Shown here: piece by piece, positions 1 through 5,917 of the stretch
Position numbering within the stretch: position 1 is the stretch's first letter
Layout: each line of letters starts with the position of its first letter
Assembly: GCA_023251285.1 (NCBI GenBank)
Contig: JAHEZB010000164.1
Span: 1-5,917, forward strand
Reading direction: 5' to 3'
Source of the DNA: Chitinophagaceae bacterium
GTDB taxonomy: Bacteria; Bacteroidota; Bacteroidia; Chitinophagales; Chitinophagaceae
DNA: 5,917 nucleotides
Position numbers and translations under genes: made by a program
The notes under the pieces: generated by a model
Seen by the model: the letters and a program-made list of their open reading frames with translations, nothing else
Databases searched by the model: none
What the model was told of the DNA's origin: nothing

Positions 1-289
1 ACGTTCTTATTCTACAGGAAGACTTTCCTGTACCATAAAAGTCTTTATTGGGGATATGACTTCTGCAGCAAATATCAATGATGTGGCCTCTCTGAAGAAT
101 AAAAAGGTAAAAACTGTTTCTAAAAAACTATTATTTAACATGGATAACCTTGGAATTTATATTGATAATATTGAAGGAGTGACATTTGGCCCCACACTTT
201 CAAATGGAAAAAAATCACTCATTTTTATCGCTGATAATAATTTTAATCCATTGGAACAAACGCAATTTCTCTTATTTGAAATTGAATAA
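1..289 (+). CDS. Esterase-like activity of phytase family protein, C-terminal fragment (5' end outside window)
   Basis: The frame is open from base 2 to the TAA at 287-289, giving 95 residues, so the internal ATG at 56 is not the true start; the gene enters from the left edge. The tail has the pattern I associate with the C-terminus of the phytase-like esterase family (PF13449 type). It contains an ATDV-like stretch (A-N-I-N-D-V), a lysine-rich strand leading into a leucine-rich strand, then D-N-I-E-G-V-T-F-G-P, S-L-I-F-I-A-D-N-N-F-N-P and a final T-Q-F-L-L-F-E strand. Members are usually exported beta-propeller-like proteins of several hundred residues; a phosphatase or esterase role is suggested by the family name but poorly established. 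The signal peptide and most of the fold lie outside, so export and activity cannot be judged here. It converges with the antiporter gene across 108 bp. Family call fairly firm, substrate unknown. Confidence 0.8.
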   Translation, partial: RSYSTGRLSCTIKVFIGDMTSAANINDVASLKNKKVKTVSKKLLFNMDNLGIYIDNIEGVTFGPTLSNGKKSLIFIADNNFNPLEQTQFLLFEIE

Positions 290-397
290 AAACATGCACT
301 TACCTGGTTAGTGAAAATAAAATAAAAAACAAAATTTGCCATATTTGTTTGCTTGCTATATTACATTCCGGCTTTGTGGATTCAACAGATGCATACT

Positions 398-2563
398 CTA
401 TTTCTTCTTTTTAAACATCTTAGAAATATAACCTCCGGCTTTATTTACTGCCTGTACTTTATCTGCAAGGGCATCCAGTAGAAAGTTTTCTGAATTGTCT
501 TTTTCATTTAAAACTGTCTCGCTCTCAGTTTGTTTTGGATAAATGATGATATAGCTATTGTGAATAAAATATTTAGATAAATAATACGGAAGCCTTTCCA
601 GATTTTGATCATAAGAAATATGTCCTTTACGCGAAGAAACAATTACAAAGAAGTCATTTGGTTTTAACTCCCTTGCAAGGATCAAAAAATCTTCCCAGTT
701 ACTAAACTGATTATAAGTAGCAGTGACAGGGCTTGCTGATTGCGAATTCAAATTTTTCAATTCGACGAGCGCATCTTCTCGTGCAAAAAAATGAAAGGAC
801 AAATCACCTGTTTTTGCGATCGTACAAATCCTGCTAAACCAATGATTGAAACCCGGCTCTTTTTCTGCATCAGGAGTTACTACAACGACCATTCTTTTTA
901 AAGTATTAAACGGCTGAACGTTTTTATAAATAAACATCGTTTCACCGGTTCTACTCAAGATACTTTCTGTTATTGGCCCTAAAAAATCTTTTTGATTTGC
1001 ATTTTTATGCAAGCCAATCAATACATCTGTAATGTTTTGTTCTTTGATCGTATAAATTATCGCGTTACTAATACTGAAGTCGTAACGTGTTAAAGGAATT
1101 AGGGTATTCTCTGTGGCCGCCGCATGATTCAGGGCTTGTTGCATCATCTTCTTTCCTGTTGCCTGCGAAGTCTCATCGTTACTATCATCGCTTATAATAG
1201 TGAGCGCATAAACTGGAACATTATTTTTTTTCGGCTTCATCATCAAGCCAAAATCCACCATTTCTGTTACTGTATCAGGATACGCAAGGGTGATCAAAAT
1301 CTTCTCATCTGTCTCTGCAAGTTTTTCTTCCTCCTCTTCTTCTTTCAATGCCAATTTACCAGATGCTTTTTCCACTACAAAAGAACTGATTGCGCAACTG
1401 ACCAATATCAACACGATCGTTCCATTCAGTATGTCCTCATCCAGTAAACGAATTGGTTCACCACCGGGCGTTTCACCAATAATTATATTATAACCAACCA
1501 ATATAATTGCTAAAGTAGCAGCGGCATGTGAAGTGCTTAAACCGAATATCATGCGCCCCTCTTCGGGCAATAATTTAAAGGATTTTTCAGTAATCCATGC
1601 GGCAGCAAATTTGGTCGTAATTGCTACTGCAACGATTACGCCTGCCACGCGCAAAGCTCCCCATCCATGAAAAAGCACATTAAAATTTACCAGCATTCCC
1701 ACTCCTATCAAAAAGAAAGGAATGAACAAAGCATTTCCAACAAAGTTAATCCGGTTCATTAACGGAGAAGAATGAGGAATAAAATTATTGAGAACCAGGC
1801 CGGCAAAAAAAGCACCAATGATCGCTTCAATTCCTGCAGCTTCTGCAAGAAAAGATGCGAGAAAGACAATGGCCAGAACAAAAATATATTGGGAAATGCT
1901 GTCTTCATAATTTTTGAAAAACCAGCGGATAATTATGGGAAAAATGAAGAAAACAATTCCGACAAAAACAATGGTAGAAATGCCAAGGGTAAACCAAAAG
2001 GTAGATGTTACTTCACCTTTGGTCATACCAGCAATTACAGCAAGAATCAACAACGCAAGAATATCAGTGATCATCGTACCGCCTACAGTTAGTGCGACTG
2101 CCCGATTTCTTGAGACACCATATTTGCTTGCAATTGGATATGAAACCAGTGTATGCGTAGAAAACATACTGGCGAGCAAAACGGACGAAAGCCAGCCATA
2201 ACCTAAAATATAATAACTCGCCAATGTGCCAAAAATAAGTGGAAGTGTAAAGGTGATTAATCCAAAAAAAATGATTTTTCTGCGATTCTTTTTAAACTCA
2301 GAAATATCAATTTCCAGGCCGGCAAGAAACATTATGTATAGAAGGCCAACGGTTGCAAAAAGCACGATGCTGCTGTCTCTGCGCAATAAATTCAATGCAT
2401 AAGGACCGACAATCACACCCGCAATGATGAGCCCGATAATGTGCGGTACTTTTATTTTTTTTAATAAAATAGGGGCAAAAAGTATGATGAACAAAACCAA
2501 TGAAAAAATGATCACCGGATTTGTCAGTGGCAAAGAAAAATCCAAATCTGTCAATAAGATCAT
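398..2563 (-). CDS. CPA2-type cation:proton antiporter with C-terminal USP-like tail
   Basis: 721 residues. Residues about 15-395 form a run of 11-13 hydrophobic helices typical of the Na+/H+ exchanger fold (PF00999), which exchanges Na+ or K+ for H+ across the inner membrane. Recognisable landmarks are P-H-I-I-G-L-I-I-A-G-V-I-V-G-P (40-54), F-L-A-G-L-E-I-D (79-86), the interrupted-helix segment S-T-H-T-L-V-S-Y-P (135-143), an ion-site helix with T166-D167, and a lysine, K318, in a late helix. The aligned pair is TD rather than the DD of electrogenic NapA/NhaA-type members, so electroneutral exchange is possible (inference). After an acidic linker (six Glu, 408-413) residues about 420-680 form a soluble region with two alpha/beta units resembling universal stress protein folds; I see no G-x2-G-x9-G ATP-binding motif and no Rossmann-type RCK domain. 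The C-terminus is polylysine. Start: the first Met directly precedes the first helix; there is no Shine-Dalgarno. It lies 33 bp after the upstream lipoprotein gene, so probably one operon. Ion specificity cannot be read. Confidence 0.9.
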   Translation of the reverse strand: MILLTDLDFSLPLTNPVIIFSLVLFIILFAPILLKKIKVPHIIGLIIAGVIVGPYALNLLRRDSSIVLFATVGLLYIMFLAGLEIDISEFKKNRRKIIFFGLITFTLPLIFGTLASYYILGYGWLSSVLLASMFSTHTLVSYPIASKYGVSRNRAVALTVGGTMITDILALLILAVIAGMTKGEVTSTFWFTLGISTIVFVGIVFFIFPIIIRWFFKNYEDSISQYIFVLAIVFLASFLAEAAGIEAIIGAFFAGLVLNNFIPHSSPLMNRINFVGNALFIPFFLIGVGMLVNFNVLFHGWGALRVAGVIVAVAITTKFAAAWITEKSFKLLPEEGRMIFGLSTSHAAATLAIILVGYNIIIGETPGGEPIRLLDEDILNGTIVLILVSCAISSFVVEKASGKLALKEEEEEEKLAETDEKILITLAYPDTVTEMVDFGLMMKPKKNNVPVYALTIISDDSNDETSQATGKKMMQQALNHAAATENTLIPLTRYDFSISNAIIYTIKEQNITDVLIGLHKNANQKDFLGPITESILSRTGETMFIYKNVQPFNTLKRMVVVVTPDAEKEPGFNHWFSRICTIAKTGDLSFHFFAREDALVELKNLNSQSASPVTATYNQFSNWEDFLILARELKPNDFFVIVSSRKGHISYDQNLERLPYYLSKYFIHNSYIIIYPKQTESETVLNEKDNSENFLLDALADKVQAVNKAGGYISKMFKKKK

Positions 2564-2596
2564 ACGATGAATTAAGATGATTAAATAAAATTCCCT

Positions 2597-3160
2597 TTAC
2601 TGCTTTTTCAATCGTAATGAATATAAAATACGGCAACCATTTGCCTGTGTTATTTCCCGATCGCCGGTCATTTCCTTTTCTTTTGTTTTCTGCAGACGTA
2701 CCACTATTTTTGCGGAAGCATCTGTAGAATCCTGTTGCACCCCAAGCTTTAGCGTATTGCCAAGAAAATCACCTGTATACACCCTCACCAGTTGATTATT
2801 GCTCATCGCACTGGCAATTACCATGTTATTCTGAAATTTAAAATCCCATTGTTCATTTTTAACATCGCCGACGGCAGAGCCAGGACAGCTTGTTTCTGTG
2901 CAAAGCATTTCTACCATCCATGTTCCTGGCAGCTTTTGATGTTCCAGGAATAAACTATCGTTTACAACGTTTTTTGTGCTATCGAGTGATTTTTCTTTTT
3001 CATTTAATTGTTCTTCTTTAATAGAAAGTGACTGTTCTTTCAATGCCAGTTCCTGTTCCTTTACATTCAGTTCCTGCATTTTTCTATTTAGCTCCATTTC
3101 CCGCTGGCGCAGTCCACAACCAGATATAAAAACAATTCCGATTAGTAAAATCAATTTCAT
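2597..3160 (-). CDS. Small lipoprotein with leucine-heptad helix and unknown C-terminal beta domain
   Basis: 187 residues. A short hydrophobic signal ends in a lipobox, I12-S13-G14-C15, so the mature protein should be lipid-anchored at Cys15 in the envelope; this also supports the chosen start. Residues 20-60 are a charged helix with leucine exactly every seventh residue (L24, 31, 38, 45, 52, 59) and a recurring K-E-Q/E core. A second hydrophobic position (V33, L40, I47) follows two residues later, not the 3/4 spacing of a canonical coiled coil. From about residue 77 (L-P-G-T-W-M-V) the protein looks beta-rich, ending in R-I-L-Y-S-L-R-L; the G-T-W opening recalls lipocalin-like domains, but this is only a resemblance. 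C87, C92 and C176 could form a disulphide. I do not recognise a named family. It sits 33 bp upstream of the antiporter on the same strand, suggesting co-transcription and perhaps a related envelope or ion-stress role (inference). No convincing own promoter was seen in 3161-3254. Confidence 0.85.
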   Translation of the reverse strand: MKLILLIGIVFISGCGLRQREMELNRKMQELNVKEQELALKEQSLSIKEEQLNEKEKSLDSTKNVVNDSLFLEHQKLPGTWMVEMLCTETSCPGSAVGDVKNEQWDFKFQNNMVIASAMSNNQLVRVYTGDFLGNTLKLGVQQDSTDASAKIVVRLQKTKEKEMTGDREITQANGCRILYSLRLKKQ

Positions 3161-3244
3161 ATTTCAAACGATTTTGAGAATTTCAAGATATAAAATTTTA
3201 GCCAAAGAACAGGATTTAAGCGTATTTGTTTATTTGCTGCATTT

Positions 3245-3277
3245 GTAAAAAATAAAAGCCACTGTTGAAGTGGCTTT
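3245..3277 (-). terminator. Intrinsic terminator of the ggt gene
   Basis: Bases 3255-3263 (AAAGCCACT) and 3269-3277 (AGTGGCTTT) form a perfect 9-bp stem with a 5-nt loop. Read on the minus strand, the stem is followed by TATTTTTTAC, a U-rich tail, so it is oriented to stop transcripts of ggt, whose stop codon lies 76 bp before it. On the plus strand the downstream side is not T-rich. It should insulate the lipoprotein-antiporter pair from ggt. Confidence 0.85.
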
Positions 3278-3353
3278 CATGTCTATACATGAATAATATA
3301 ATTTCCGAATTCCTTCTAAAATTAATTGCGTTTTTCTTTTCGATTAGATTCCG

Positions 3354-5054
3354 TTAATACCCGGCTGCGCCGTCATCCCCTCTTTTATCAGCAACTGCAA
3401 TAATTGTTTTTCCCTTCATCATGATCACTTCCGTTCTTCCAATTGAGCCTCTTACCGTTACTTTATACCCCATCGCTTTTAATTTTTCAATCACATCTTT
3501 ATTAAAATCACGTTCTACAAATATCTCATCAGGCAGCCATTGATGATGGAATTTTGGAAAATCAACCGCTTCTTCAGGTGTTAATCCAAAATCAAGAATG
3601 TCAACAATAGTTTGATAAACGCTGGTTGGAATGGTAGTGCCTCCGGGGGTTCCAACAACAATGAAAGGTTTATTATCCTTCAAAACAATGGTTGGAGTCA
3701 TGCTGCTCAGCATTCTTTTGCCGGGTGCAATCGCATTGGCTTCCTGGCCTACAGCTCCAAACATATTCGGAACGCCCGGCTTCACACTAAAATCGTCCAT
3801 TTCATTATTCAACAAAAAACCGGCGCCCTCTACTACAATCCCACAGCCATAAGAACCATTTAAAGTGGTTGTAACAGAGACTGCATTCCCATCCTTATCC
3901 AACACATCAAAATGAGTTGTCTCCTCTCCTTCCTGAATGTAACCTTCTTTGATATCTTTACTGTTTCCTGCTTTAGCAGGATCATAATCACTCATTCTTT
4001 TTTTAAGATATTCATCACTCACCAAAGTTTTTACGGGGACTTTTACAAAATCCGGATCTCCCAGAAACTTTGCCCTGTCTGCAAAAGCGCGTCTTTCTAC
4101 TTCTGTCATCAACTGAACAGAAGCCAACGTGCCATACTTCATCTGATCGATATGTTCCATAGCGCTCATCTTCAACATTTGTTCTAAAATAATTCCGCCA
4201 CTGCTTGGCAAAGGCATGGTAACTATGGTATTGCCTTTATAATCAAACACAATGGGATCGCGTTGTTTGGCTTTATAATTTTTTAAATCTTCTTCTGTAA
4301 TAATTCCTCCATCTCTTTTCATTTGTTGAGCGATCAAATATGCAGTCTTACCTTCATAAAAACCGTTCGCGCCATTATCTCTCATTCTTGTTAATGTATT
4401 CGCCAGATCTTTTTGTACTAATGTATCTCCTGCTTTCCATGGACTTCCTTTGACAAAAACCGGAACAACAGCGTTCATTTTAGTCAAATAACTTTTGTTG
4501 TAATTCAGGCTCGATGCTTCTCCGGGATTTAAAACAAAGCCCTTTTCAGCAAGATCAATGGCCGGTTGAATTAATTTTTTAAAAGGAAGTTTTGCATATT
4601 TCATGCATTCAAAAATGCCAGCAACAGAACCCGGAACGCCGGATGCCAGTTGGCTTTCCTGCGATAGATTCATTTGTGGATTTCCGGCGGAATCAAGATA
4701 CATATCTCGGAAAGCCTTTCCTGGAGCCATTTCGCGATAATCAAGGGTTATATTTTGTCCGTTATTCAAATGAATGACTGTAAAGCCGCCACCACCAATA
4801 TTTCCGGCACTGGGATGAACGACTGCCAATGCCAACTGTGTAGCAATCGCAGCATCTACCGCATTTCCGCCTTGTTTTAAAATATCAACACCAACATTGC
4901 TCGCTATCTGGCTTGCAGAAACTACCGCACCTCTTTTTACTTCAATATCTTTTGTTGTCTGGTAATGAAATCCCGTCAACTTTTGGGGATGATTACATGA
5001 AGAAAGAATTGCAATAAAGCATAAAATAGCTGGAAGAACCTGGAATTTTCTCAT
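3354..5054 (-). CDS. ggt: Gamma-glutamyltransferase, periplasmic lipoprotein form
   Basis: 566 residues from the chosen ATG at 5054; E. coli GGT has 580. The enzyme cleaves gamma-glutamyl bonds (glutathione and its conjugates) by hydrolysis or transpeptidation and is made as a precursor that cuts itself into two subunits. Key residues are present: R107 in D-Y-R-E-M-A-P (gamma-glutamyl carboxylate), the processing and catalytic nucleophile T379 in E-E/T-T-H-F, N399, D421 in N-N-E-M-D-D-F, S450-S451 in L-S-S-M, and the oxyanion G471-G472 in T-P-G-G. The large subunit would end at E378; the small subunit is 188 residues and ends G-A-A-G-Y. The lid loop (P-G-V-P-N-M-F-G) is kept, with F432 where E. 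coli has Tyr444. The N-terminus has Arg-Lys, a hydrophobic stretch and a lipobox L17-S18-S19-C20, implying a lipid anchor in the envelope. An ATG nine codons upstream (5081) is in frame but lies upstream of the promoter's -7 box and would spoil the signal peptide. Monocistronic: own promoter and terminator. Confidence 0.95.
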   Translation of the reverse strand: MRKFQVLPAILCFIAILSSCNHPQKLTGFHYQTTKDIEVKRGAVVSASQIASNVGVDILKQGGNAVDAAIATQLALAVVHPSAGNIGGGGFTVIHLNNGQNITLDYREMAPGKAFRDMYLDSAGNPQMNLSQESQLASGVPGSVAGIFECMKYAKLPFKKLIQPAIDLAEKGFVLNPGEASSLNYNKSYLTKMNAVVPVFVKGSPWKAGDTLVQKDLANTLTRMRDNGANGFYEGKTAYLIAQQMKRDGGIITEEDLKNYKAKQRDPIVFDYKGNTIVTMPLPSSGGIILEQMLKMSAMEHIDQMKYGTLASVQLMTEVERRAFADRAKFLGDPDFVKVPVKTLVSDEYLKKRMSDYDPAKAGNSKDIKEGYIQEGEETTHFDVLDKDGNAVSVTTTLNGSYGCGIVVEGAGFLLNNEMDDFSVKPGVPNMFGAVGQEANAIAPGKRMLSSMTPTIVLKDNKPFIVVGTPGGTTIPTSVYQTIVDILDFGLTPEEAVDFPKFHHQWLPDEIFVERDFNKDVIEKLKAMGYKVTVRGSIGRTEVIMMKGKTIIAVADKRGDDGAAGY

Positions 5055-5069
5055 TATATACTTTTTGCC

Positions 5070-5100
5070 CAAATGTAGCATTTATGAGTTGAATGTTCAA
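5070..5100 (-). promoter_or_regulatory. Bacteroidetes-type promoter of ggt
   Basis: On the minus strand TACATTTG (5077-5070) matches the Bacteroidetes -7 consensus TAnnTTTG exactly, and TTG (5100-5098) lies 20 bp upstream as the -33 box. Transcription would begin near 5063-5065, leaving about 10 nt before the ATG at 5054. This excludes the alternative ATG at 5081 if the promoter is used. Seen by eye; not experimentally supported. Confidence 0.7.
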
Positions 5101-5107
5101 GCTTGAA
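5096..5107. promoter_or_regulatory. 12-bp perfect palindrome overlapping the ggt -33 box
   Basis: TTCAAGCTTGAA is a perfect palindrome that includes the TTG -33 element of the proposed ggt promoter. Symmetry at this position would suit a dimeric regulator acting as a repressor, but symmetry does not extend past six bases per arm and a chance palindrome in AT-rich DNA is possible. Confidence 0.3.
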
Positions 5108-5245
5108 GGTTCAGGGTTTGTTTAAAAAGGTCTTGCCGTTTTTTATTCTTTTCAAAAGAAAATGGCAGCAAAGCAAGAAATATAGAGGATTTCTATTTTC
5201 AATTCAACGTAATTAATTGCTATCATTGATTTATTTTCTCTCACA

Positions 5246-5301
5246 TGAACATTGATTATTGAACATTGATGATTGAACATTGATGATTGAACATTTTATT
5301 A
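5246..5301 (+). repeat. 14-bp tandem repeat, three full copies plus a decayed fourth
   Basis: Units are TGAACATTGATTAT (5246-5259), TGAACATTGATGAT (5260-5273), an identical copy (5274-5287), and a fourth that keeps TGAACATT before diverging (5288-5301). Each unit is itself two heptamers of the form NATTGNN, for example CATTGAT and GATTGAA, so the basic period is 7 bp. Confidence 0.9.
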
Positions 5302-5340
5302 TAAAACATTCAATTCCCAATTGCCGGTTATCCATTCCCT

Positions 5341-5368
5341 CATTGCTGATTGCTCATTGCTCATTACA
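5341..5368 (+). repeat. 7-bp degenerate tandem repeat next to the PIG-L start
   Basis: CATTGCT (5341), GATTGCT (5348), CATTGCT (5355) and CATTACA (5362) follow one another without gaps. They match the NATTGNN heptamer of the 14-bp array and share its 7-bp register. The intervening 5307-5340 (CATTCAA, CAATTCC, CAATTGC, CCATTCC) looks like decayed units, so both arrays may be one tract. Confidence 0.75.
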
Positions 5369-5372
5369 TTCG
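5343..5372 (+). promoter_or_regulatory. Possible promoter of the PIG-L gene
   Basis: TTG at 5343-5345, 19 bp, then TACATTCG (5365-5372), one mismatch from TAnnTTTG. A start near 5379 would leave about 15 nt before the ATG. A second option is TTG 5357-5359, 19 bp, TAAATTTT (5379-5386), also one mismatch. Because the heptamer repeat supplies a TTG every 7 bp, the -33 match carries little weight. Confidence 0.35.
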
Positions 5373-5394
5373 TACAATTAAATTTTTTTGAAAA

Positions 5395-5917
5395 ATGCGT
5401 AAACTTTTTCTACTCTTATTTTTTTCTTCTTTTATCCAAATCACATTTGCACAGGCTCCAAAAACTTATAGTTCTTCCCAGATTTTTCAGCAGATAAAAA
5501 AACTGGATGTACTTGGTTCCGTTTTATATGTCGCCGCGCATCCGGACGATGAAAACACGCGCCTGCTTGCCTTTTTGGCTAATGATAAATTATACAGAAC
5601 CGGATACCTGAGCATGACACGTGGTGATGGCGGACAAAATCTGATTGGTGATGAGCAGGGAATTGAATTGGGATTGATCAGAACCCAGGAACTGCTGGCA
5701 GCAAGAAGAATTGATGGAGCAGAACAATTTTTTACAAGAGCATTTGATTTTGGCTTTACAAAAAGCCCGGTTGAAACTTTTCAATTTTGGGATCATGATA
5801 AAATACTCAGCGATGTTGTTTGGGTGATCCGAAAATTTCAGCCCGATATCATTATCACCCGTTTTCCAACAACCGGGGAAGGTGGTCACGGTCATCATAC
5901 AGCATCAGCCATTCTAG
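5395..5917 (+). CDS. Exported PIG-L/LmbE-family zinc deacetylase, N-terminal part (3' end outside window)
   Basis: 174 residues are visible and the frame runs off the right edge without a stop. A Sec signal peptide (M-R-K, hydrophobic core to about 18, likely cut after A19 in T-F-A/Q-A) puts the enzyme in the periplasm or outside. The mature start matches PIG-L deacetylases (PF02585): V-A-A-H-P-D-D-E with H49 and D52 as zinc ligands and D51 as presumed general base (by analogy to MshB H13/D16/D15), the conserved T-R-G-D-G-G-Q-N segment at 75-82, and G-G-H-G-H-H-T-A-S where H168 (with H165) supplies the third zinc ligand. The family removes acetyl groups from N-acetylglucosamine-type or other N-acyl sugars; exported Bacteroidetes members are often much longer than MshB, and their substrates are unknown to me. 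Start: the ATG gives an intact signal peptide and follows an A-rich leader (TTTGAAAA) typical of this phylum. Divergent from ggt. Confidence 0.9.
   Translation, partial: MRKLFLLLFFSSFIQITFAQAPKTYSSSQIFQQIKKLDVLGSVLYVAAHPDDENTRLLAFLANDKLYRTGYLSMTRGDGGQNLIGDEQGIELGLIRTQELLAARRIDGAEQFFTRAFDFGFTKSPVETFQFWDHDKILSDVVWVIRKFQPDIIITRFPTTGEGGHGHHTASAIL

Larger units (their letters stand above)
5055..5394. other. Divergent intergenic region between ggt and the PIG-L gene
   Basis: This 340-bp gap holds no credible gene. From the ggt side it contains the ggt promoter and palindrome, then about 135 bp of plain AT-rich DNA (roughly 5108-5245). The only structure in that stretch is weak inverted repeats: TTCTTTT/AAAAGAA at 5146-5160 around one central base, flanked by TGCC (5134-5137) and GGCA (5164-5167), and AGAAAT/ATTTCT at 5176-5194. 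After that come degenerate 7/14-bp repeats (5246-5370) and a short promoter-proximal stretch before the PIG-L start at 5395. The inverted repeats lack a T-tract arrangement that would make them convincing terminators. Confidence 0.7.

Noticed and set aside
157..342. 61-residue minus-strand reading frame over the phytase-like gene
   Set aside because: Antisense to a frame with clear family motifs; no recognisable protein pattern of its own.
327..350. AAACAAA/TTTGTTT inverted repeat between the converging phytase-like and antiporter genes
   Set aside because: Seven A/T-dominated pairs around a 10-nt loop would be too weak for a confident terminator; no other hairpin was seen in 290-397.
1124..2201. 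Several plus-strand reading frames of 67-107 residues opposite the antiporter
   Set aside because: Compositionally odd translations that mirror hydrophobic and acidic codons of the antiporter; no start context or domain signal.
2307..2636. 109-residue minus-strand frame spanning the lipoprotein-antiporter junction
   Set aside because: Overlaps both better-supported genes in another frame and its Cys/His-rich translation looks like frame-shifted coding sequence.
2976..3248. 90-residue plus-strand frame rich in Ser, Phe and Cys
   Set aside because: It is the antisense of the Lys/Glu-rich heptad region, which explains its composition.
3161..3254. Search for a TAnnTTTG promoter for the lipoprotein gene
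   Set aside because: Only poor matches such as TATCTTGA with badly spaced TTG; no call made.
3278..3291. CATGT/ACATG inverted repeat beside the ggt terminator
   Set aside because: Only five pairs with a 4-nt loop and no promoter nearby; chance is likely.
3612..4880. Plus-strand frames of 61-91 residues opposite ggt
   Set aside because: They lie entirely within ggt, which has all its catalytic motifs; no independent support.
5246..5370. CRISPR-like array
   Set aside because: Units are 7/14 bp and contiguous with no unique spacers, so this is a tandem repeat, not CRISPR.
5590..5898. 102-residue minus-strand frame at the right edge
   Set aside because: Antisense to the PIG-L gene, whose zinc motifs and signal peptide establish the plus strand as coding.

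Overview
The window reads as an AT-rich chromosomal segment from a Bacteroidetes bacterium, plausibly Chitinophagaceae or a relative. That assignment is inferred from a TTG/TAnnTTTG-type promoter, A/T-rich start-codon contexts without Shine-Dalgarno motifs, the protein types, and a degenerate short intergenic repeat of a style familiar in that group. No mobile element, CRISPR array, tRNA or rRNA is visible.

Layout. (i) Positions 1-289 (+) hold the C-terminal end of a secreted 'esterase-like activity of phytase' family protein. (ii) Converging on it is a minus-strand pair: a small lipoprotein with a leucine-heptad helix (3160-2597), then, 33 bp downstream, a CPA2-type cation:proton antiporter (2563-398). 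The antiporter has a soluble USP-like tail rather than a TrkA/RCK domain. The two are probably co-transcribed. (iii) A clear intrinsic terminator (3277-3245, minus) separates this pair from the next minus-strand gene, a full-length gamma-glutamyltransferase (5054-3354). Its best start is the internal Met at 5054: this gives a lipoprotein signal peptide and lies just downstream of a well-matched Bacteroidetes promoter. (iv) A 340-bp divergent intergenic region (5055-5394) carries the ggt promoter, a 12-bp palindrome over its -33 box, and about 125 bp of degenerate 7/14-bp repeats. (v) From 5395 to the right edge (+) runs the N-terminal part of an exported PIG-L/LmbE-type zinc deacetylase, cut off by the window.

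Four of the five genes encode exported or envelope proteins: two enzymes with clear active-site motifs (GGT and PIG-L), a phytase-like protein and a lipoprotein. The fifth is an inner-membrane antiporter. GGT would cleave gamma-glutamyl peptides such as glutathione in the periplasm. PIG-L would deacetylate an unknown exported substrate. The antiporter would handle Na+/K+/H+ balance. The sequence does not tie these into one pathway. The least ordinary parts are the repeat-bearing divergent promoter region, whose repeat core recurs inside the ggt promoter, and the heptad lipoprotein coupled to the antiporter. I see no convincing evidence of a wholly new system.
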